Positions 39,401 through 51,948 of a stretch of DNA of 64,000 bases are shown one piece after another. The stretch is from Ascidia mentula. Its lineage: Eukaryota; Chordata; Ascidiacea; Phlebobranchia; Ascidiidae. The translations under genes were made by a program, and so were the position numbers. Within the stretch, counting starts at the first letter, position 1, and every line of letters begins with the position of its first letter. Under the pieces are notes generated by a model that saw nothing but the letters and a program-made list of their open reading frames with translations, was not told the origin of the DNA and did no database searches. The DNA is taken from positions 7,755,001-7,819,000 of the forward strand of contig OX387204.1 of assembly GCA_947561715.1 (NCBI GenBank), read 5' to 3'.

Positions 39401-42400
39401 GAAGTAAAGTTTACAAAACACTTCTTGCTTACATTGCTGTTGACCAAGGCCGACATGTGTCTGGAAATAGCTACAGGATCCTCTCGGTCTTTGTATGGAA
39501 TTTTGTCCTTGTGCAAAAGCTTCAAACATGCTTTCATGACATCCGCTTCAAACTAAATGGTTTTAATTGCCAACAAATGTAACCTTAACCTTAATTTTGT
39601 GTGCACCTGGCCGAAGTACCAGTCCATGTTTCCAATGCCTTTATGAGATCCATAAAATTGTAATCCTTCCTCATTGAGTACATACTCGTCTTTCCATGCA
39701 TTGTCTCGCATGTACACAGGGTCAACTGTACAAACAAAATCACATATTTTAAAATTGAAACAACTGTTGCACTGTTTATTTTAACAGGTTAAAGGTCTTT
39801 CTTGTACCTCATCCCCTATTTCATTAAAAATTTTAAAAAGGTTTTCAAAACCTTACTAACATAAATTTAACTTCCCTATTTGCAGAAGATTAGTTAAAAC
39901 GTGTTTTAAAATTAAGTTTAAAGCTTTTTTATTAAAGTTTGTTCTATCATTTTCTCCTTGTCCAAAGAGACACCAGAGAAGAATTGTCTACCATGCAATC
40001 ACTGCATGTAATCGCCATGGTCACTATTCAAAAGAAACTTAATAATTCAAACTGTGAAAAGGATTGTTTGGTTCCAGATACCCAACTGAAATGCAATACT
40101 TGCAAAAACTTGCATATCTAACCATAGTTGCAAGTCTATTTTATGTCATAAAAGGTTTTTAATGGCCAGGCAACATTGGTGATATTGCAATGTCAAAACG
40201 AAACAAAAGGAGCAGTAAGAGGCGTTGTGTTTCTGTTTCAAACTGCTGCCTATAATTAAACTGTATGTGCAATTGCCCTGCAGCCTTTCAGCGACAAGGT
40301 CTTCCGGTTTTAAATTAATTGGTGATCAGTTTCAAAACCCAGTGGCAGTTTTTTACATAACCTCGACTGCATCATGAATTGTGTTTGTTTACAAAGACCG
40401 TACGCCCATAATTTTGCGTAACTTCGTTACTTACACTTCGACCACGGGTTGAAGATTGCTATCAGATTACTTGTGACAGAGACAGGACTGAGTGTCTTTC
40501 TTCCGATCTTTGGTCTGATCGCAAACTCCCATTTTCCAATTCCTGTTGTTTTTGCTGATGTGTACACCTCCACAGTGACAATGTCACCTGTCAACGTTCG
40601 AAATTAAAAATTGCGTGAACATGTCAAGAAGTGTGGTTTTCACAACAGTAAATATTTTTCTATCGGATATAAATGTTTCGTCTTTATACAGACCCCGTCA
40701 ATATCGTCGGACCACATAAATGCAGGTTAACCAAAAAAATAATAAGGCGGAATATAAACCGCAAAATCTTGGATACGAACTCCTAATTGCTCCAAAACAC
40801 CATGATGGAATTTGTTAGTAAAAGAAATGCCACGCAGACAAACAAAACCCGTATGCGCATCTTTAACGTGCTGTGCATGATGACTACTTTACGAGGGCTG
40901 TTCTTGGTGTAATGAGAAATTATGGCAGCCCAGTCGTTTGTGCAGGTTTAAAACTTCCTTGGTTCATGCCACTTCCTTGTTAAATTCTCCTGCGGGAGCG
41001 TACGCACCCTTATAAATTATATCTCTGCTTATAAGCGCTACTTAGGGTATACAGCAATACTTTTTGCCATCGCATTCCTTCATAGCCCAAATTTTCGGCT
41101 TTGCATCGATGGAGCGGTTATGTATTCATGGTGTAATTCAAATTTGTCTCTGCATTGTGCAACTCTTATGGATAGGTTGAGAACATACGGAAAGTTGTTG
41201 AAATTTATACATTCATACACGTACATCTTGCAACAGAGAGAAACTAGACGCAGAAGGGTAAATTTATTTTTTATCATCACGGAGTCATGGAAAAATTTCT
41301 AGTTCCTGGCAATGCCACTTTGTCGCTTAACTTTGCCGAAAAGTTGTTGTGTCTGGGCGGCTTCCTTATTTGGTTGCAAATACTACGTTGTGTAACATTC
41401 AAGGTTCCCTACTAGGAAACAACACCCCCCACACATATGACTCAAATATTTATCAACCGAACTTAAAATTATTACAATTCTTGGGAATTGCACCACTACA
41501 GACGGAGTGCGACCTTTTCTTACCCAAATGTTGCTTATACGAGAATCCGACGGTAACGGTCATGGTCGAGGCAGTTGGCATTTGCGAAAAGACGTGGGTT
41601 GTAAATCCCAGTAAACGAAACTTACAAACATTGGGCGTAACCAAACGCAGTTCTGTTTGCCGAATAGAAAGGCGGGAAGAAGCCCTTTAGTATAACCTAG
41701 CAGGATGATGAGCACAATCAGTGCATCCGCCATAATAGCTTGGGATGCTCAGGAAGGTTCAACTAAATTAAATTCCCATTCAGGAAGTAATATACATAGA
41801 AAATTGATTTGTGGGACTAACACTAAAACTTAAAAACTATATGATTAACATGCCAATGTCATAACAAACCATTTGCTTAAAAATCCAAAGCAGCAGGTAT
41901 CATTTCGAATTAAAATATATCTGAGCCCTGCATTTACATCACTGTCTAAATAATGTTTATGTATAAATGCATCCAAATTTGACATAATGAATATGTTTAA
42001 AAAAGGTCTAAACATCCTGTGTTTTCCGACTTACTATTTTTGTCCTTATAAGGTTGGTTTTAGTTGTTGTGGGAAAATACATTTCACTTTTTCTTTTATT
42101 TATATTTAGATCCTTGTCTGCATAATTGTTACACCCTAAATTTACTTTGAAACAGAGTGCTAATTATCAACAAACTTATTTATATAAAATACCAATGCAT
42201 TGTTTTGTGTCCTGTCATGTTTATTTTTTTCATGGTTCTCTTTAAGTTTAACCCTCAAACCAAATATAACGTACCAACTGCTGCCAGAAGATTATGACCA
42301 ACCACATCCTCATCTGGTTTTGGGTCAATACGAGGCAAATGAATCAAAGTTCCATGGTGTACCATTGGCCTTTTGCTGCCAACTAAAAAGAAAGTATATA

Positions 42401-42880
42401 CATATCTACACATGATTTGCCTGTTGAGCACAAAACAATGACAAAAAATGCAAATAAATAAACTTCATACATTTGATTCACTGAGTGATTTTGGCAGATA
42501 GTAGTGTACATACCCATTCTAAGTTCAAAGTTAAGGGTTTCATTTGCTTGCAATGAACGAGACAATGTTATCATCATCTTGAAGGGAAAACCTCTTCTAA
42601 AAACTACATCATTTGTCTCATAATCCGAAGTAAAATGCTTTTTAGTGGTTTCTTCTCTCAACAAGTTTACTGACTTCACCTTTAAAGGATCTGAAAAAGA
42701 GTTAATTTAGTTGTTTAAGAAATGGTAATAGACTTAAGGCACATGTTTATGCAATATATACTACACTGTTTATAACAATAATGTGGTTGCAAAGGCTAAA
42801 TACATTTTACAACAATGTGTTTGCTAGCTACAAAAACAAATTTTTGGGTTACCTGTTGTCCCACGTCTTGCCTTCGGCAT
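36455..42880 (-). CDS. Protein-glutamine gamma-glutamyltransferase (transglutaminase)
   Basis: Sixteen exons, all in phase, total about 698 residues (human TGM2 687): 42880-42853, 42690-42514, 42382-42275, 40587-40435, 39725-39607, 39552-39433, 39371-39209, 39153-39021, 38645-38498, 38430-38340, 38260-38159, 37687-37497, 37434-37365, 37289-37072, 37010-36870, 36589-36455. The enzyme makes calcium-dependent Gln-Lys crosslinks. An N-terminal beta-sandwich is followed by the catalytic core with the triad Cys280 (YGQCWVF), His337 (NFHVWNDVW) and Asp360 (ALDATPQE), then calcium-site-like [17 protein letters not shown]...EREDIT and two C-terminal beta-barrels ending in [19 protein letters not shown]. 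No signal peptide is seen, so it is probably cytosolic or released unconventionally. The acceptor of the exon at 37687 has tandem CAGTAG. A hAT-like element sits in the intron at 37688-38158. Confidence 0.95.
37725..37974. mobile_element. hAT-like non-autonomous element in a transglutaminase intron
   Basis: The 250-bp unit begins TAGGGATGTGCC and ends GGCACATCTCTA, an imperfect terminal inverted repeat (11 of 12). It is flanked by ATCAATAT and ATTATTAT, which match at 6 of 8 positions, as an aged 8-bp target duplication would. Both features fit hAT elements. It has no coding capacity. Confidence 0.6.
40588..42274 (-). other. Largest transglutaminase intron, with a CpG-richer core
   Basis: At 1.7 kb this is by far the longest intron of the gene. 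Around 40.65-41.7 kb it contains more CpG than the gene around it and a 113-codon frame at 41349-41690 (+) with no family resemblance. It may hold an enhancer, an internal promoter or an inserted sequence. Confidence 0.3.
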
Positions 42881-44392
42881 GGTATATGATATTTCAAGCT
42901 GCTGGGATAAAATTAGCCTCTTGTATGTGCTCAGCAAAGCTGGTTTTCTAAATGAAAGAAACCTGAAAATCATGCAACAGTCTTGGCTTTGCTCTAAAAA
43001 TTGCTTTTATTAGCAGGGAAGCATTCAACTAGCTGCACTCTAGCCCAAACAAAATGAATCACAAATATTTCCGGAGCTGCTGCATTCACCAAATCCTGCC
43101 GCGAGCGTCTGGCCACCGGCCGGCACGTTGTAATATATCTTACGTCACACCAACATTCCCGCCGCGCAGCCACGAACTGTGGCGACCCCAACAAACACGA
43201 AATACGAGTATTTGCGTTTGTTTTTGGTACGCTTCTGGGCTTTTCTGACTCGTTTTCAAAAATTGGTTACCTTCCTTCCTTCTGGTTGCCAAATCTACGC
43301 AATGCGGTAGAACAAGCGATTCATTCCCTCTCCACATTTATGAGATTTTCAGATATAGGCCCTGTACTATTTATCTCCGTCAAACTAACTGGTAATAACC
43401 GGGTACACCACACGCATGTTTCCCAACCTAATTCTTCACACATTTGGAACACCGACGGACCGAAGGATGCAGATGGAGTTAGGTTTCCTGTAGAACTTTC
43501 ACAGCTTTCTGGCATCTAACTCGACGACAGACCCTTTTTTCATCTCAACTTGTTAAAGTTACTCGTTCGCACTACATTCTGACTTCCTCCGATTCACTTT
43601 GCCACCCAACTCACTAACTGAAACGAGCTTACTTGAACAGTAGCCAAGTAGAAATTACACGCTCAGTAACCAACGCGCTTGGAACAATTCAATTCAATCC
43701 AACTGACAATTGCAACGTGTCGTTCTCTAAAATAAAAAAAGGCTGCTACCATTAGTAGTCTACAGCAAAAACACGCAGAGCAGACTAAGTTTCAGTCACA
43801 GCTGCATCAAGCAAGACATCAAAAGCTGCAGTCTTTTTGCTGGAAGGAAGAATTATAAGGTCATGGCAAAAGAAATTGGCCCAGGTTTCCTCACCTAAGT
43901 ACCTGACGGTCAGAACAGGATATACTGACACAAGTGAATAACCCTGTCTGCAGCGCTTCTATTCGCCGGAAACCTTGTTGAAAAGTACTTTTGAAATCAT
44001 TGCTCGCACATAAATTTGCCGTACAGGGTTGTCATAATTTTTAGAATAGCACTGTAAAACACACTAATGGACGGAACAGTTGGGCCAAAAAATAACAAAT
44101 TGACAGGTCGTAATACAGTCACCGTCCAAAATTGGGTAAAGTTTCTGAAATTATTTATATTTCGACATCAGAACACAGCGCGATTTTTTGGTCCTGGCTG
44201 ATGGCATCATGTAGGCCCACAGTATACGGTTCTGGGACCAATAACAATTTTATCGAAAACTACCATTTTAAATTAAGGTTTTTCTTGTTTCGTGTACTAT
44301 CTCATACGTCACCACATATTAGAAGTATGAACTGCCTTTCAACACAAAACAATAACTTTCTCTTGTATTTGGTAAAAATGCAAATATTAGGC
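42881..44392. other. Spacer between EIF2B5 and the transglutaminase gene
   Basis: This holds the transglutaminase 5' flank and EIF2B5 3' side. CpG content rises at about 43.05-43.7 kb, consistent with a promoter for the transglutaminase gene. Several short frames on both strands show no recognisable homology. Confidence 0.4.
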
Positions 44393-47300
44393 TCAGTCGT
44401 CGGAATCTTCTTCCTCGGCCTCCAGCAGCCATTGAATAAATTTCTCCACCTATACATAAAATAAATATTAATGTAGGCTATACTGCACCAAAAAACGTGA
44501 GCTGCAACACTACAAAACAAACCCTGTCCGTCACCAAGAAAGCACTATTCTGTGAAAAAAACACAATGCATACAAACGTTTAAACCGAGTGTCAATGTCA
44601 ACCATTGTAAGCAAGGTCTGCAACCCAGAAACCAGACCTGGGCAAACTATGGCCAGCGGGTCTTTCATTCTGGCCCGCCGAACGTGGAATAAATTAGTGC
44701 CCGTTTCAACACTGTTCATACTGAAGTTTAATTAATTTTGGTGCGCAATTTTTTTTTGCTTTTTGTGTGAACTTTTCAAGGGTAATTATTGCAAATTGGT
44801 TACTCCATGAACTATAGTTTAAAAACCCTTTGTTCTTCTGACCAGCGGTTCACTATAACCATTTATTGCTTCACGTATACTACAAACCCTTCGTCAGCGC
44901 ACAATGCATGTATGTAGGCATGGGAAACAAAAATGACTGTTTTGAATAAAACGTAAAAGTTTAACAAGGCAGAGAAGGGGGGCATTTTGCACCTTTTGGC
45001 GAATCTGTTTAGGCGTCACGTTCCCGTTAAGCTCTCTCGGATTAGTATTCCAAAGATGAATAACTTCTTCGCAGATCACGTCATGTTCATAGAGTAGCAT
45101 AAAAATCTGCATTAAACATGGGCTTGAAACAATGACTAATTACACGTGAGACAGCCAGCAACAAAACAAAGTTTTACTTTTAAATTATCGTCATTTTTCA
45201 GTTTGCTTTTATATTCCACCGCGTAGCACACAATTGCAAACAGCACAAGCGTTGTATTTTCATTTTACCTTCACCAGCGAATTCACCGCATGGCCATGCT
45301 TCGACGCATATTCTTCCAATGTGAAAAGATAATCTAGTTGCGCTGAACTGCTTTTGTTGTATTTGCACAGAAGAGGGGTAAGAAAAATAAGAATCTGAAT
45401 GGGGCAAAATAGTGGCAATTGCAGCAAAACATTATGGCTGTGCGACTCACCGATTTGAGCAAGGAAAAGTAATCTTTTTCGCCGGAACTTAGCTGCTCTG
45501 CTATTTCCAGTGTCGAACGCATTACTGTTTGCACCACGTCGTTAATAGACATATTGTAGGCGTACTTCGATGAGTTTATCTAGTGTTGGAGAAAATTAAA
45601 TTTTTTCTAATAGGACAATTTCTTTAAAAAAACTTTCGAAAGTGCTACCTCTAAAACAAGGTTGTCACAGTCAATCTTTTCATCAAAACCACCAGCCAAA
45701 CTCTCCTTAACCTCTCTTTGAAATCCTGTGAACATGCAAAGCATTAGTCTTCCAACTCTAGAGGTATGTATTCAGAAGTTTTACTAGTAACGCTAACCTT
45801 GCAAACAAGAACTTGGCTCAATGGACTTTTCAAAAAAGTAAACGTATATCGTTATTTAATATGACACACTTTTATGAAAAACTCTTACTTGTGAGATCCT
45901 CATCCATAACCAGGGCATCCAGGCCATCATCTTCTTCATCTTCTGTGTTAATATTGGATGCAGCATCAGATTCTTCTTCCTCCTCATCTATACTACTTTC
46001 AGCAACAACATCCTTATATGATTCGTTGAGAGACAAACCTATACAAGTAAAATTTCTATTAAAACAGAATATTGTCATGCATGTCTTACAAACATATAAA
46101 AATGAATTAGATTTAACAAATATTTAATATATTGTTCAATTGGCTACATCAGTGATTATAAACCTTTTTTGGCCAATGGGCACCTATGTGGAATCTCCAA
46201 AGGTATTGTGGGCACCCAATTGTGGCAAACTATAGAGATACCTGCTGAGATACTGCCTTTCTGACTGATTCTTAACGGGAATTAATATTATCTTAAAAAT
46301 TGTGCCCTAGATATCACCCGTAAACCAAATGGCGAAAAATTATCAGAGTGAATTTATGAAAAACTTGAGGCACCCATTAAAGTTACAATTGGCACCCTGG
46401 TTTGGAACCACCGGCCTATATAATAATTTATATTTTTTTTTCGGTAACATCGATCATTTTTATGTCAAAGAAATGTTATGAAAGGGCATGTGATAAAAAA
46501 TAAATGTGTAAACAGATAATTACCACAAAAAAGCTAAAGTAACACATTTTTTACAGTATTTCCTTATCTACAAGGGGAACGCATTGCCTACCCCACAAAG
46601 CTTTTGTAACATCATAATCCACGTTATCTTGTGGGCTTGCTTTCCACACAAAGCCTTGCCCTTCGTTTCCAACTTCACTCACGTCAAAGGTTTTCTGCTT
46701 TACAAATATCAATTTAAAAAAAGGGCTATTATTATTAATTATTTTATTTTTAACAATTCCAGTAGAAATTACTTTTGTATCATCTTGATGTTCATTCCGA
46801 TGCAAATAAATAGTTGTTCCATTTGCAACCTCCAAATCTGGACCAACCTTTACCTACAGGTTGAGCAAGTGATAAGTTTATCGCCTTGTACGTGGAGACT
46901 AAACACAAACATTTCATGCAATTTTGGCACGGTTTATGCTAAAATAATGTCACAAATAAAATAATTTGGGAAACAAACAGTTATTGTAATGAACAAAACA
47001 TTAATTTACCTCATGACAGATTACACAATTTTTTTTCAGTTGAACATTCGGCAACACTTGTACGTTGTTACATACAATGGACTTATGCAGAGTGCAGTTC
47101 TGACCAACCTTTACACCATTCCAAATATAGCAACCTGCCAAAAGTTTACATGACAAACATTATTTTTGTAGAACTGCATTACAGAATCATTAAGTGGTTG
47201 TTTTTTATTTTTTTGAAAATATTTAGGTATACTTTAGAAAATATAGAGAAATGTGTTAGAAAATAAATTCAACCATTAATGATGCAATCATCAGCAATGG

Positions 47301-49781
47301 TACAGCCAGCTCCAATAACTGAGTTTGTGATTTTGCAATGACTTCCAATTTTGGTATGTGGTCCAATCACACAGTTATCTCTAATTTCAGTGTCATGTTC
47401 CAGCACACAGGTTTGATGAATGTAAACATTATGTCGCAGTAGGTTATATCTGTCAACTAACATACAAAAAAGTTTTTAAAATGAAAAAAAAACATGTAAA
47501 AAAAAATGTAGCAAAAGATTGAATGATAGAAAAAAAACTTTTTATGAAATTACCTGTTTTGTTAGTGTTTAAATCATCGTAGGTGTAGTCAGGTACAAAT
47601 GGGTAAGTCCATCTGGAGGACACATCCTTGCTTACAACACCATATGTGTGTAAATTGTTTACCCTCGAGCAATAATTCGACTCTACCACATGCATGTGTA
47701 TTTGGTTGCCTAAAAACTTTTCAAAACAGAGTACTTCACATTAATCTGTTGTTTTATTCTATTATTTTTAATGGGCTGCTGTTGCTGCCAGATGCAGCAA
47801 AAAATAACATTAAGGTTATGCAAACAAAGACATAAAAACTGCAACACAAATTCTGACATACACCAAATTATGTGTTTTGTCAAAAACTACACTGCACTAA
47901 AATAGGAAGTTACAAAAGAATTTAGCAAAGATTTACCTCTTCATTGATTAGAATCCCTTTGATAAAGTCAAATTGTGTTTGGTAGTCAAAGTTATCAGTG
48001 AAGAGAGCAGGAACTTGCGGAGCACAAATCCATATACCAGTATCTACCAAGTCATACCTGATTTCAACTTTTTGAGCCGAATTCTCAAAAATAGTCTACA
48101 AAAAATGTGTGTTTTGTTTAATTTTTTATACACCTTTAAGTTTTACCACAAACATTCTAAATAGCGCAACATGTTCTTTTAGGGCAAACAACCTTTAGAA
48201 GTGTAAAATCACAATTTGCAAATTCAAATAAAAAAGAACTGATGATGCTGTTTTTAGTGTAAAAACAAAAATACATATTCACAAAATAAATTTTGACTTA
48301 AGGTTAATAATATTACGATATTATTCTTGAATTTTCCAATCTGTGCCACACAAAGAGCATTCAGTCAATATAAAAGGCCAATTTTAGTAAAGTAAACTTT
48401 AATATTTTTGATAAACAACTACACTATGTGTTCATACCATTGGAAACATGACTTTTCTTTGCTTATTCACTTTGTGGTAGTGCAGAACCCTGTTGGTATG
48501 GCAATCTGATGCAATAACAACATCATCTTCCTGGGATCTTAAGTGATGCTTGGGAGAAGATTTACTCATCACCAGCGTCATTAACGGCACATTTTTATCT
48601 TTCGCTCGCCGCTCTCTAGACCATAAATTAGCAGCATTGAACACTCCATGGTTAAGTTTAGCATAAATGTTTGTTGTCATACTCATGTTCCCCCAATGCA
48701 GTCTTCAGCTGCAAGTTAGACACAATGTCACCATGGACAACAATAAAATTGGATTCAAAAAGAGATTTCTGATCGACGTCTCTTAGTACATCTCCAACAG
48801 AAGAAAACTCAGAGGAAACTATCGTCGTAACTTTGCAGGGCGATGACCTAAGTATAATTTATCACAACAAATATTTATTTTACAAATTCAGGACAGTACA
48901 AAACTTACGGCATCATCCATTTACTGTTGGCTAAATATTCTTTTATCTGTTCAGCACAGTGACAGCAATACACATAAAGATGTTTGACTTCACATGAAGC
49001 AAGGAATTCTAGGGTATATGAAAGGAGTGGCCGGTTCGCAAGAGGAAATAGACACTAAAAAATAACTTTGTTTTTGAATTTGCACAAATAAGGTATCTGT
49101 GTGTTCTAGTTTTTAAAATTTCACAGAAATAAACTAAAAGAAAAATATAATGTTTCTGTTGCTGCCAGGCATATTGTATTTTAATTGTCTGTTCTTCTAT
49201 TGTATTTATAGTCTTTTGTGCCAGAAGAACAGACTATTAAAATAAAAATGTGATTTAGACAGCAGGAATTAGCCTGTTTTTGCTAGGTGGTACCGACGAA
49301 TCTGTTTTTTTGCTAGTCAGGTCCAAAATTACTCACAAAGAGTGATTGACAAATATAATTATATTTGAATAAGCTCAGAAATTGATGATACCTATCTGAC
49401 AAAATAATATTTCTGTATGATTTCAAAATAAAAGAACATACTAACAGTGATCATCAATCATTCTTTGTGAGTAATTTAGGAAACAAACTATTTGTAATAA
49501 TAAACTGTTCATGGACATAACTATTGAATAACTTTTATGGCCTTCAAAAAATCCTTAAATGAAGTTGTATGTTTTATTAGTGACAAGTTAAATATCACTT
49601 GACCATTTATATCAATAATTTTGCGAAACCAAAATATATTTATAAAGACAAAATTTACCCTAGGTTGCTTGGCAGATATTGGATAAAACCGTCTGTCAAA
49701 GCTGTCAGCAATCACAACAGCTTCCAGGATTTTCTCCTGTTGCATGTTTGGATTTTGTTTCTCAGATTTTTTGTTTGGCAT
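44393..49781 (-). CDS. EIF2B5: Translation initiation factor eIF2B subunit epsilon
   Basis: Sixteen exons in phase, about 692 residues (human 721): 49781-49659, 49054-48909, 48847-48683, 48615-48438, 48095-47937, 47716-47554, 47456-47274, 47134-47010, 46853-46773, 46694-46592, 46038-45889, 45725-45649, 45579-45451, 45394-45269, 45106-44993, 44449-44393. This is the catalytic subunit of eIF2B, the guanine-nucleotide exchange factor that recharges eIF2 with GTP. Domains in order: a nucleotidyltransferase-like region starting [14 protein letters not shown] and containing GDVLRDVD and GDIVSNL; left-handed beta-helix repeats ([26 protein letters not shown]); an acidic linker ([18 protein letters not shown]); and the C-terminal W2/HEAT domain ending [16 protein letters not shown]. 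Intron 3 (48616-48682) is only 67 nt. The gene diverges from DCTD. Confidence 0.96.
44633..44690 (+). mobile_element. Possible solo hAT terminal fragment
   Basis: In the last EIF2B5 intron, CAGACCTGGGCAAACTATGG followed by a TCTGGCCCGCCGAACG-like stretch strongly resembles the end of a widespread class of hAT elements. No matching opposite end was found nearby. Confidence 0.35.
46150..46413. mobile_element. hAT-like non-autonomous element in an EIF2B5 intron
   Basis: The 264-bp unit starts CAGTGATTATAAACC; its other end, read on the minus strand, is CGGTGGTTCCAAACC (11 of 15 identical). The flanks GGCTACAT and GCCTATAT match at 6 of 8, consistent with an old 8-bp target duplication. Internal sequence repeats GGGCACC/GGCACCC blocks in inverted order. 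There is no coding capacity. Confidence 0.6.
49183..49238. repeat. Short hairpin in EIF2B5 intron 1
   Basis: GTCTGTTCTTCT (49187-49198) pairs perfectly with AGAAGAACAGAC (49223-49234); the arms extend to 15 of 16 with a 24-nt loop. Confidence 0.8.
49326..49477. repeat. Inverted repeat in EIF2B5 intron 1, possible MITE
   Basis: Arms 49326-49350 and 49453-49477 share AAATTACTCACAAAG as inverted copies, then about 8 of 10 matching bases. The 100-bp AT-rich centre and the spacing resemble a small inverted-repeat element, but no target duplication is clear. Confidence 0.55.
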
Positions 49782-50554
49782 TTTGTTAATCAATGCAATA
49801 AACAATATATACCTGTTTGTAAATAAAATGTGTGCATTTCACAACTAGACATTATACAACACCAATGCCTATAACCTTAATATTGACCAGAATTTTGATA
49901 CTGCACTTAAAGAGCATGTCATGTATCAAAATGACAACTTTTGTACTTCATTTAACTTTTGTGCCTAATAATAAATATTTACCAAAACTCGAACCCTGCA
50001 TTACAGCATAAAAGAAATAATCTACAAAAATGTAACTACTGTGCTTCTCCTTTTTTTCAGCTCCTAAAACTGCATGCATTTTTTTCTGAGCTTTGCTTAA
50101 CAAAATTTTTAACGTTGGTCGTAACGGAAAATTATTGTAGCCTACATGTCAACAGTAAGCATTTCTCTTTCTAGTCAAACAATTTACACGCATGATTTCA
50201 CCACAAATAAATCCATAAACTGCGGAATTCGCTACACAACATACAACAATACAAAACAAAACGAAACATGTGGGAAAAAGTCACGCTGTTGTGTGCGATC
50301 AACCGAATCGGAGCGTATTGGTTAAAGGTCAGCAATGGCGCGAAAATCGAGTCATTTCATTGAACCATTGGAACGAAGTTTTACTAGTCCTCATCGGGCA
50401 CATTGTTGGCAATCAGTTTTCCAGAAGAGACTGATTTGTTTCATCGATAACTTGAATAACTTACAACGAATCTTAAACTAATATCCTATCATTTCCTAAA
50501 AGTTTTTAGGTATTTTATTTTTATCATAGTCCGTTGTTTTTACCTGGTTGAAAT
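49782..50554. promoter_or_regulatory. Divergent promoter region of EIF2B5 and DCTD, with CCAAT and E2F-type sites
   Basis: The 773-bp spacer between two outward-facing start codons becomes CpG-richer at about 50.2-50.4 kb. It contains ATTGG (inverted CCAAT) at 50317-50321 and GGCGCGAAAA at 50337-50346, the exact complement of TTTTCGCGCC, a strong E2F-type site, about 210 bp upstream of the DCTD ATG. E2F control would suit DCTD, which serves DNA synthesis. Confidence 0.5.
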
Positions 50555-51948
50555 ATGTCCGAAAAGTGCGACGAGTGCAACGGATCACCCTGCAGGTTAG
50601 TAGATTAAAAAAACAAAACCGTGATGAAAATAATGAAAGCATCTGGAACATTTATATAAGGTTTTTTTTGTGTCCTTTTTGTCAAAAAATGTTTAATAGG
50701 CACGCAGGCAAAAGCAACACTAAACTGAGCTTTAAATAAGTAGTTATTGAGATCATACTGTCAGCTTTACTGTTTGGGAAAGTGACCTGTTTTTTCTCAC
50801 AATTTTTTTTAGTAGAATCTGTAATCCAATGAGGCTATTTCTCCGATTTATTTATAACTTAGTCACATGTAAACACTTTTATCATGAAAATTTTCAGAAA
50901 TTTAAATGTTAAACGGGATGATTATTTGGAATGGAAAGACTATTTTATGGCAGTTGCCTTTCTCTCAGCGCAAAGAAGTAAGGATCCAAGCACACAGGTA
51001 AAAGTTGACTTTTTTCAAGCAGTATTGTCCATGAATATAAATCTTAATACTTAAATTCAAGGTAGGTGCCTGCATTGTGAATGACGAGAACAAGATTGTC
51101 GGAATTGGATATAATGGAATGCCGAATGGCTGTAATGATGATGAACTTCCATGGAAACGTGATGCTGATGACTGGTTGGACACAAAGTATCCATATGGTT
51201 ACTATTTATACATTTGTGAATAAGTAATTTCAAATTTTGCACTAATAACTTTTCATTTACAGTTTGTCATGCTGAAATGAATGCAATAATGAACAAAAAT
51301 TCTGCAAGTGTTAAAGGCTGCTCAATTTATGTTGCGCTGTTTCCTTGTAACGAATGTGCAAAAATAATTGTGCAAGCAGGTAAACAGTTTTTTTGAATTT
51401 ATAAAACTTATGGAATAGTTTGCAAAGACATATAACTGTGATGATTTAGCAATGTTACCAATTGGATAGATGATCATAATGTCCTTTACGTAATTGTGAT
51501 ACTATTTGCCAAAATGAAAGTCACAGTGTTTATGTGTAAAAAAAAGCAAATCACCAAAAAAGCAAAAAATGGTTTTTGATTCCAAAGCAAGAGTCTCCTG
51601 CCCAATGGTTGAATTTTATAAGCTGTTGTCTTCCATAAAACTCATGATCCATGGAAATTCTATAGCTTTTGCTGAAATCGCATTTAATAGTGTACCATAT
51701 TTCCAATGCAGTACTCAACTTGTAGAAGAAATTTTTTTCATTTGATACAAAAGTTTTTGACCAAGCATTTGGATGCAGGTATCAAGCACGTTATTTATTT
51801 TTCGGACAAGCATAAAGAAAAGCAATCCATGATGGCGTCGCGAAGAATGTTGGACCTTGCTGGAATTCCATACACACAGCACAAACCAAAGAAAAGTGTG
51901 ATTGAAATCAATTTTGAACTTATCAACAACCGCTGTGTGGACAGATAA
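50555..51948 (+). CDS. DCTD: Deoxycytidylate (dCMP) deaminase
   Basis: Five exons in phase: 50555-50595, 50898-50997, 51062-51197, 51263-51379, 51779-51948 (about 186 residues; human 178). The cytosolic zinc enzyme converts dCMP to dUMP, feeding thymidylate synthesis. The catalytic CHAEMNA motif places zinc ligand His at about 95 and proton-shuttle Glu at 97; PCNEC gives the other ligands Cys at about 121 and 124. Other family blocks are [39 protein letters not shown] and [10 protein letters not shown]. The N-terminus carries [13 protein letters not shown], whose three cysteines could bind a metal. The first ATG in exon 1 was chosen since the preceding in-frame codon choices lack an ATG. Confidence 0.96.

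Noticed and set aside
41349-41690. 113-codon + strand frame
   Set aside because: Lies wholly inside a transglutaminase intron on the opposite strand, with no family resemblance or splice support.
43321-43515. 64-codon minus-strand frame upstream of the transglutaminase gene
   Set aside because: Overlapped by a frame of similar length on the + strand; no known domain and no splice link to the gene.
48616-48682. Apparent frameshift in EIF2B5
   Set aside because: Explained by a 67-nt intron with good GT/AG ends and a tgctaat branch-like site; both sides then match the family in phase.
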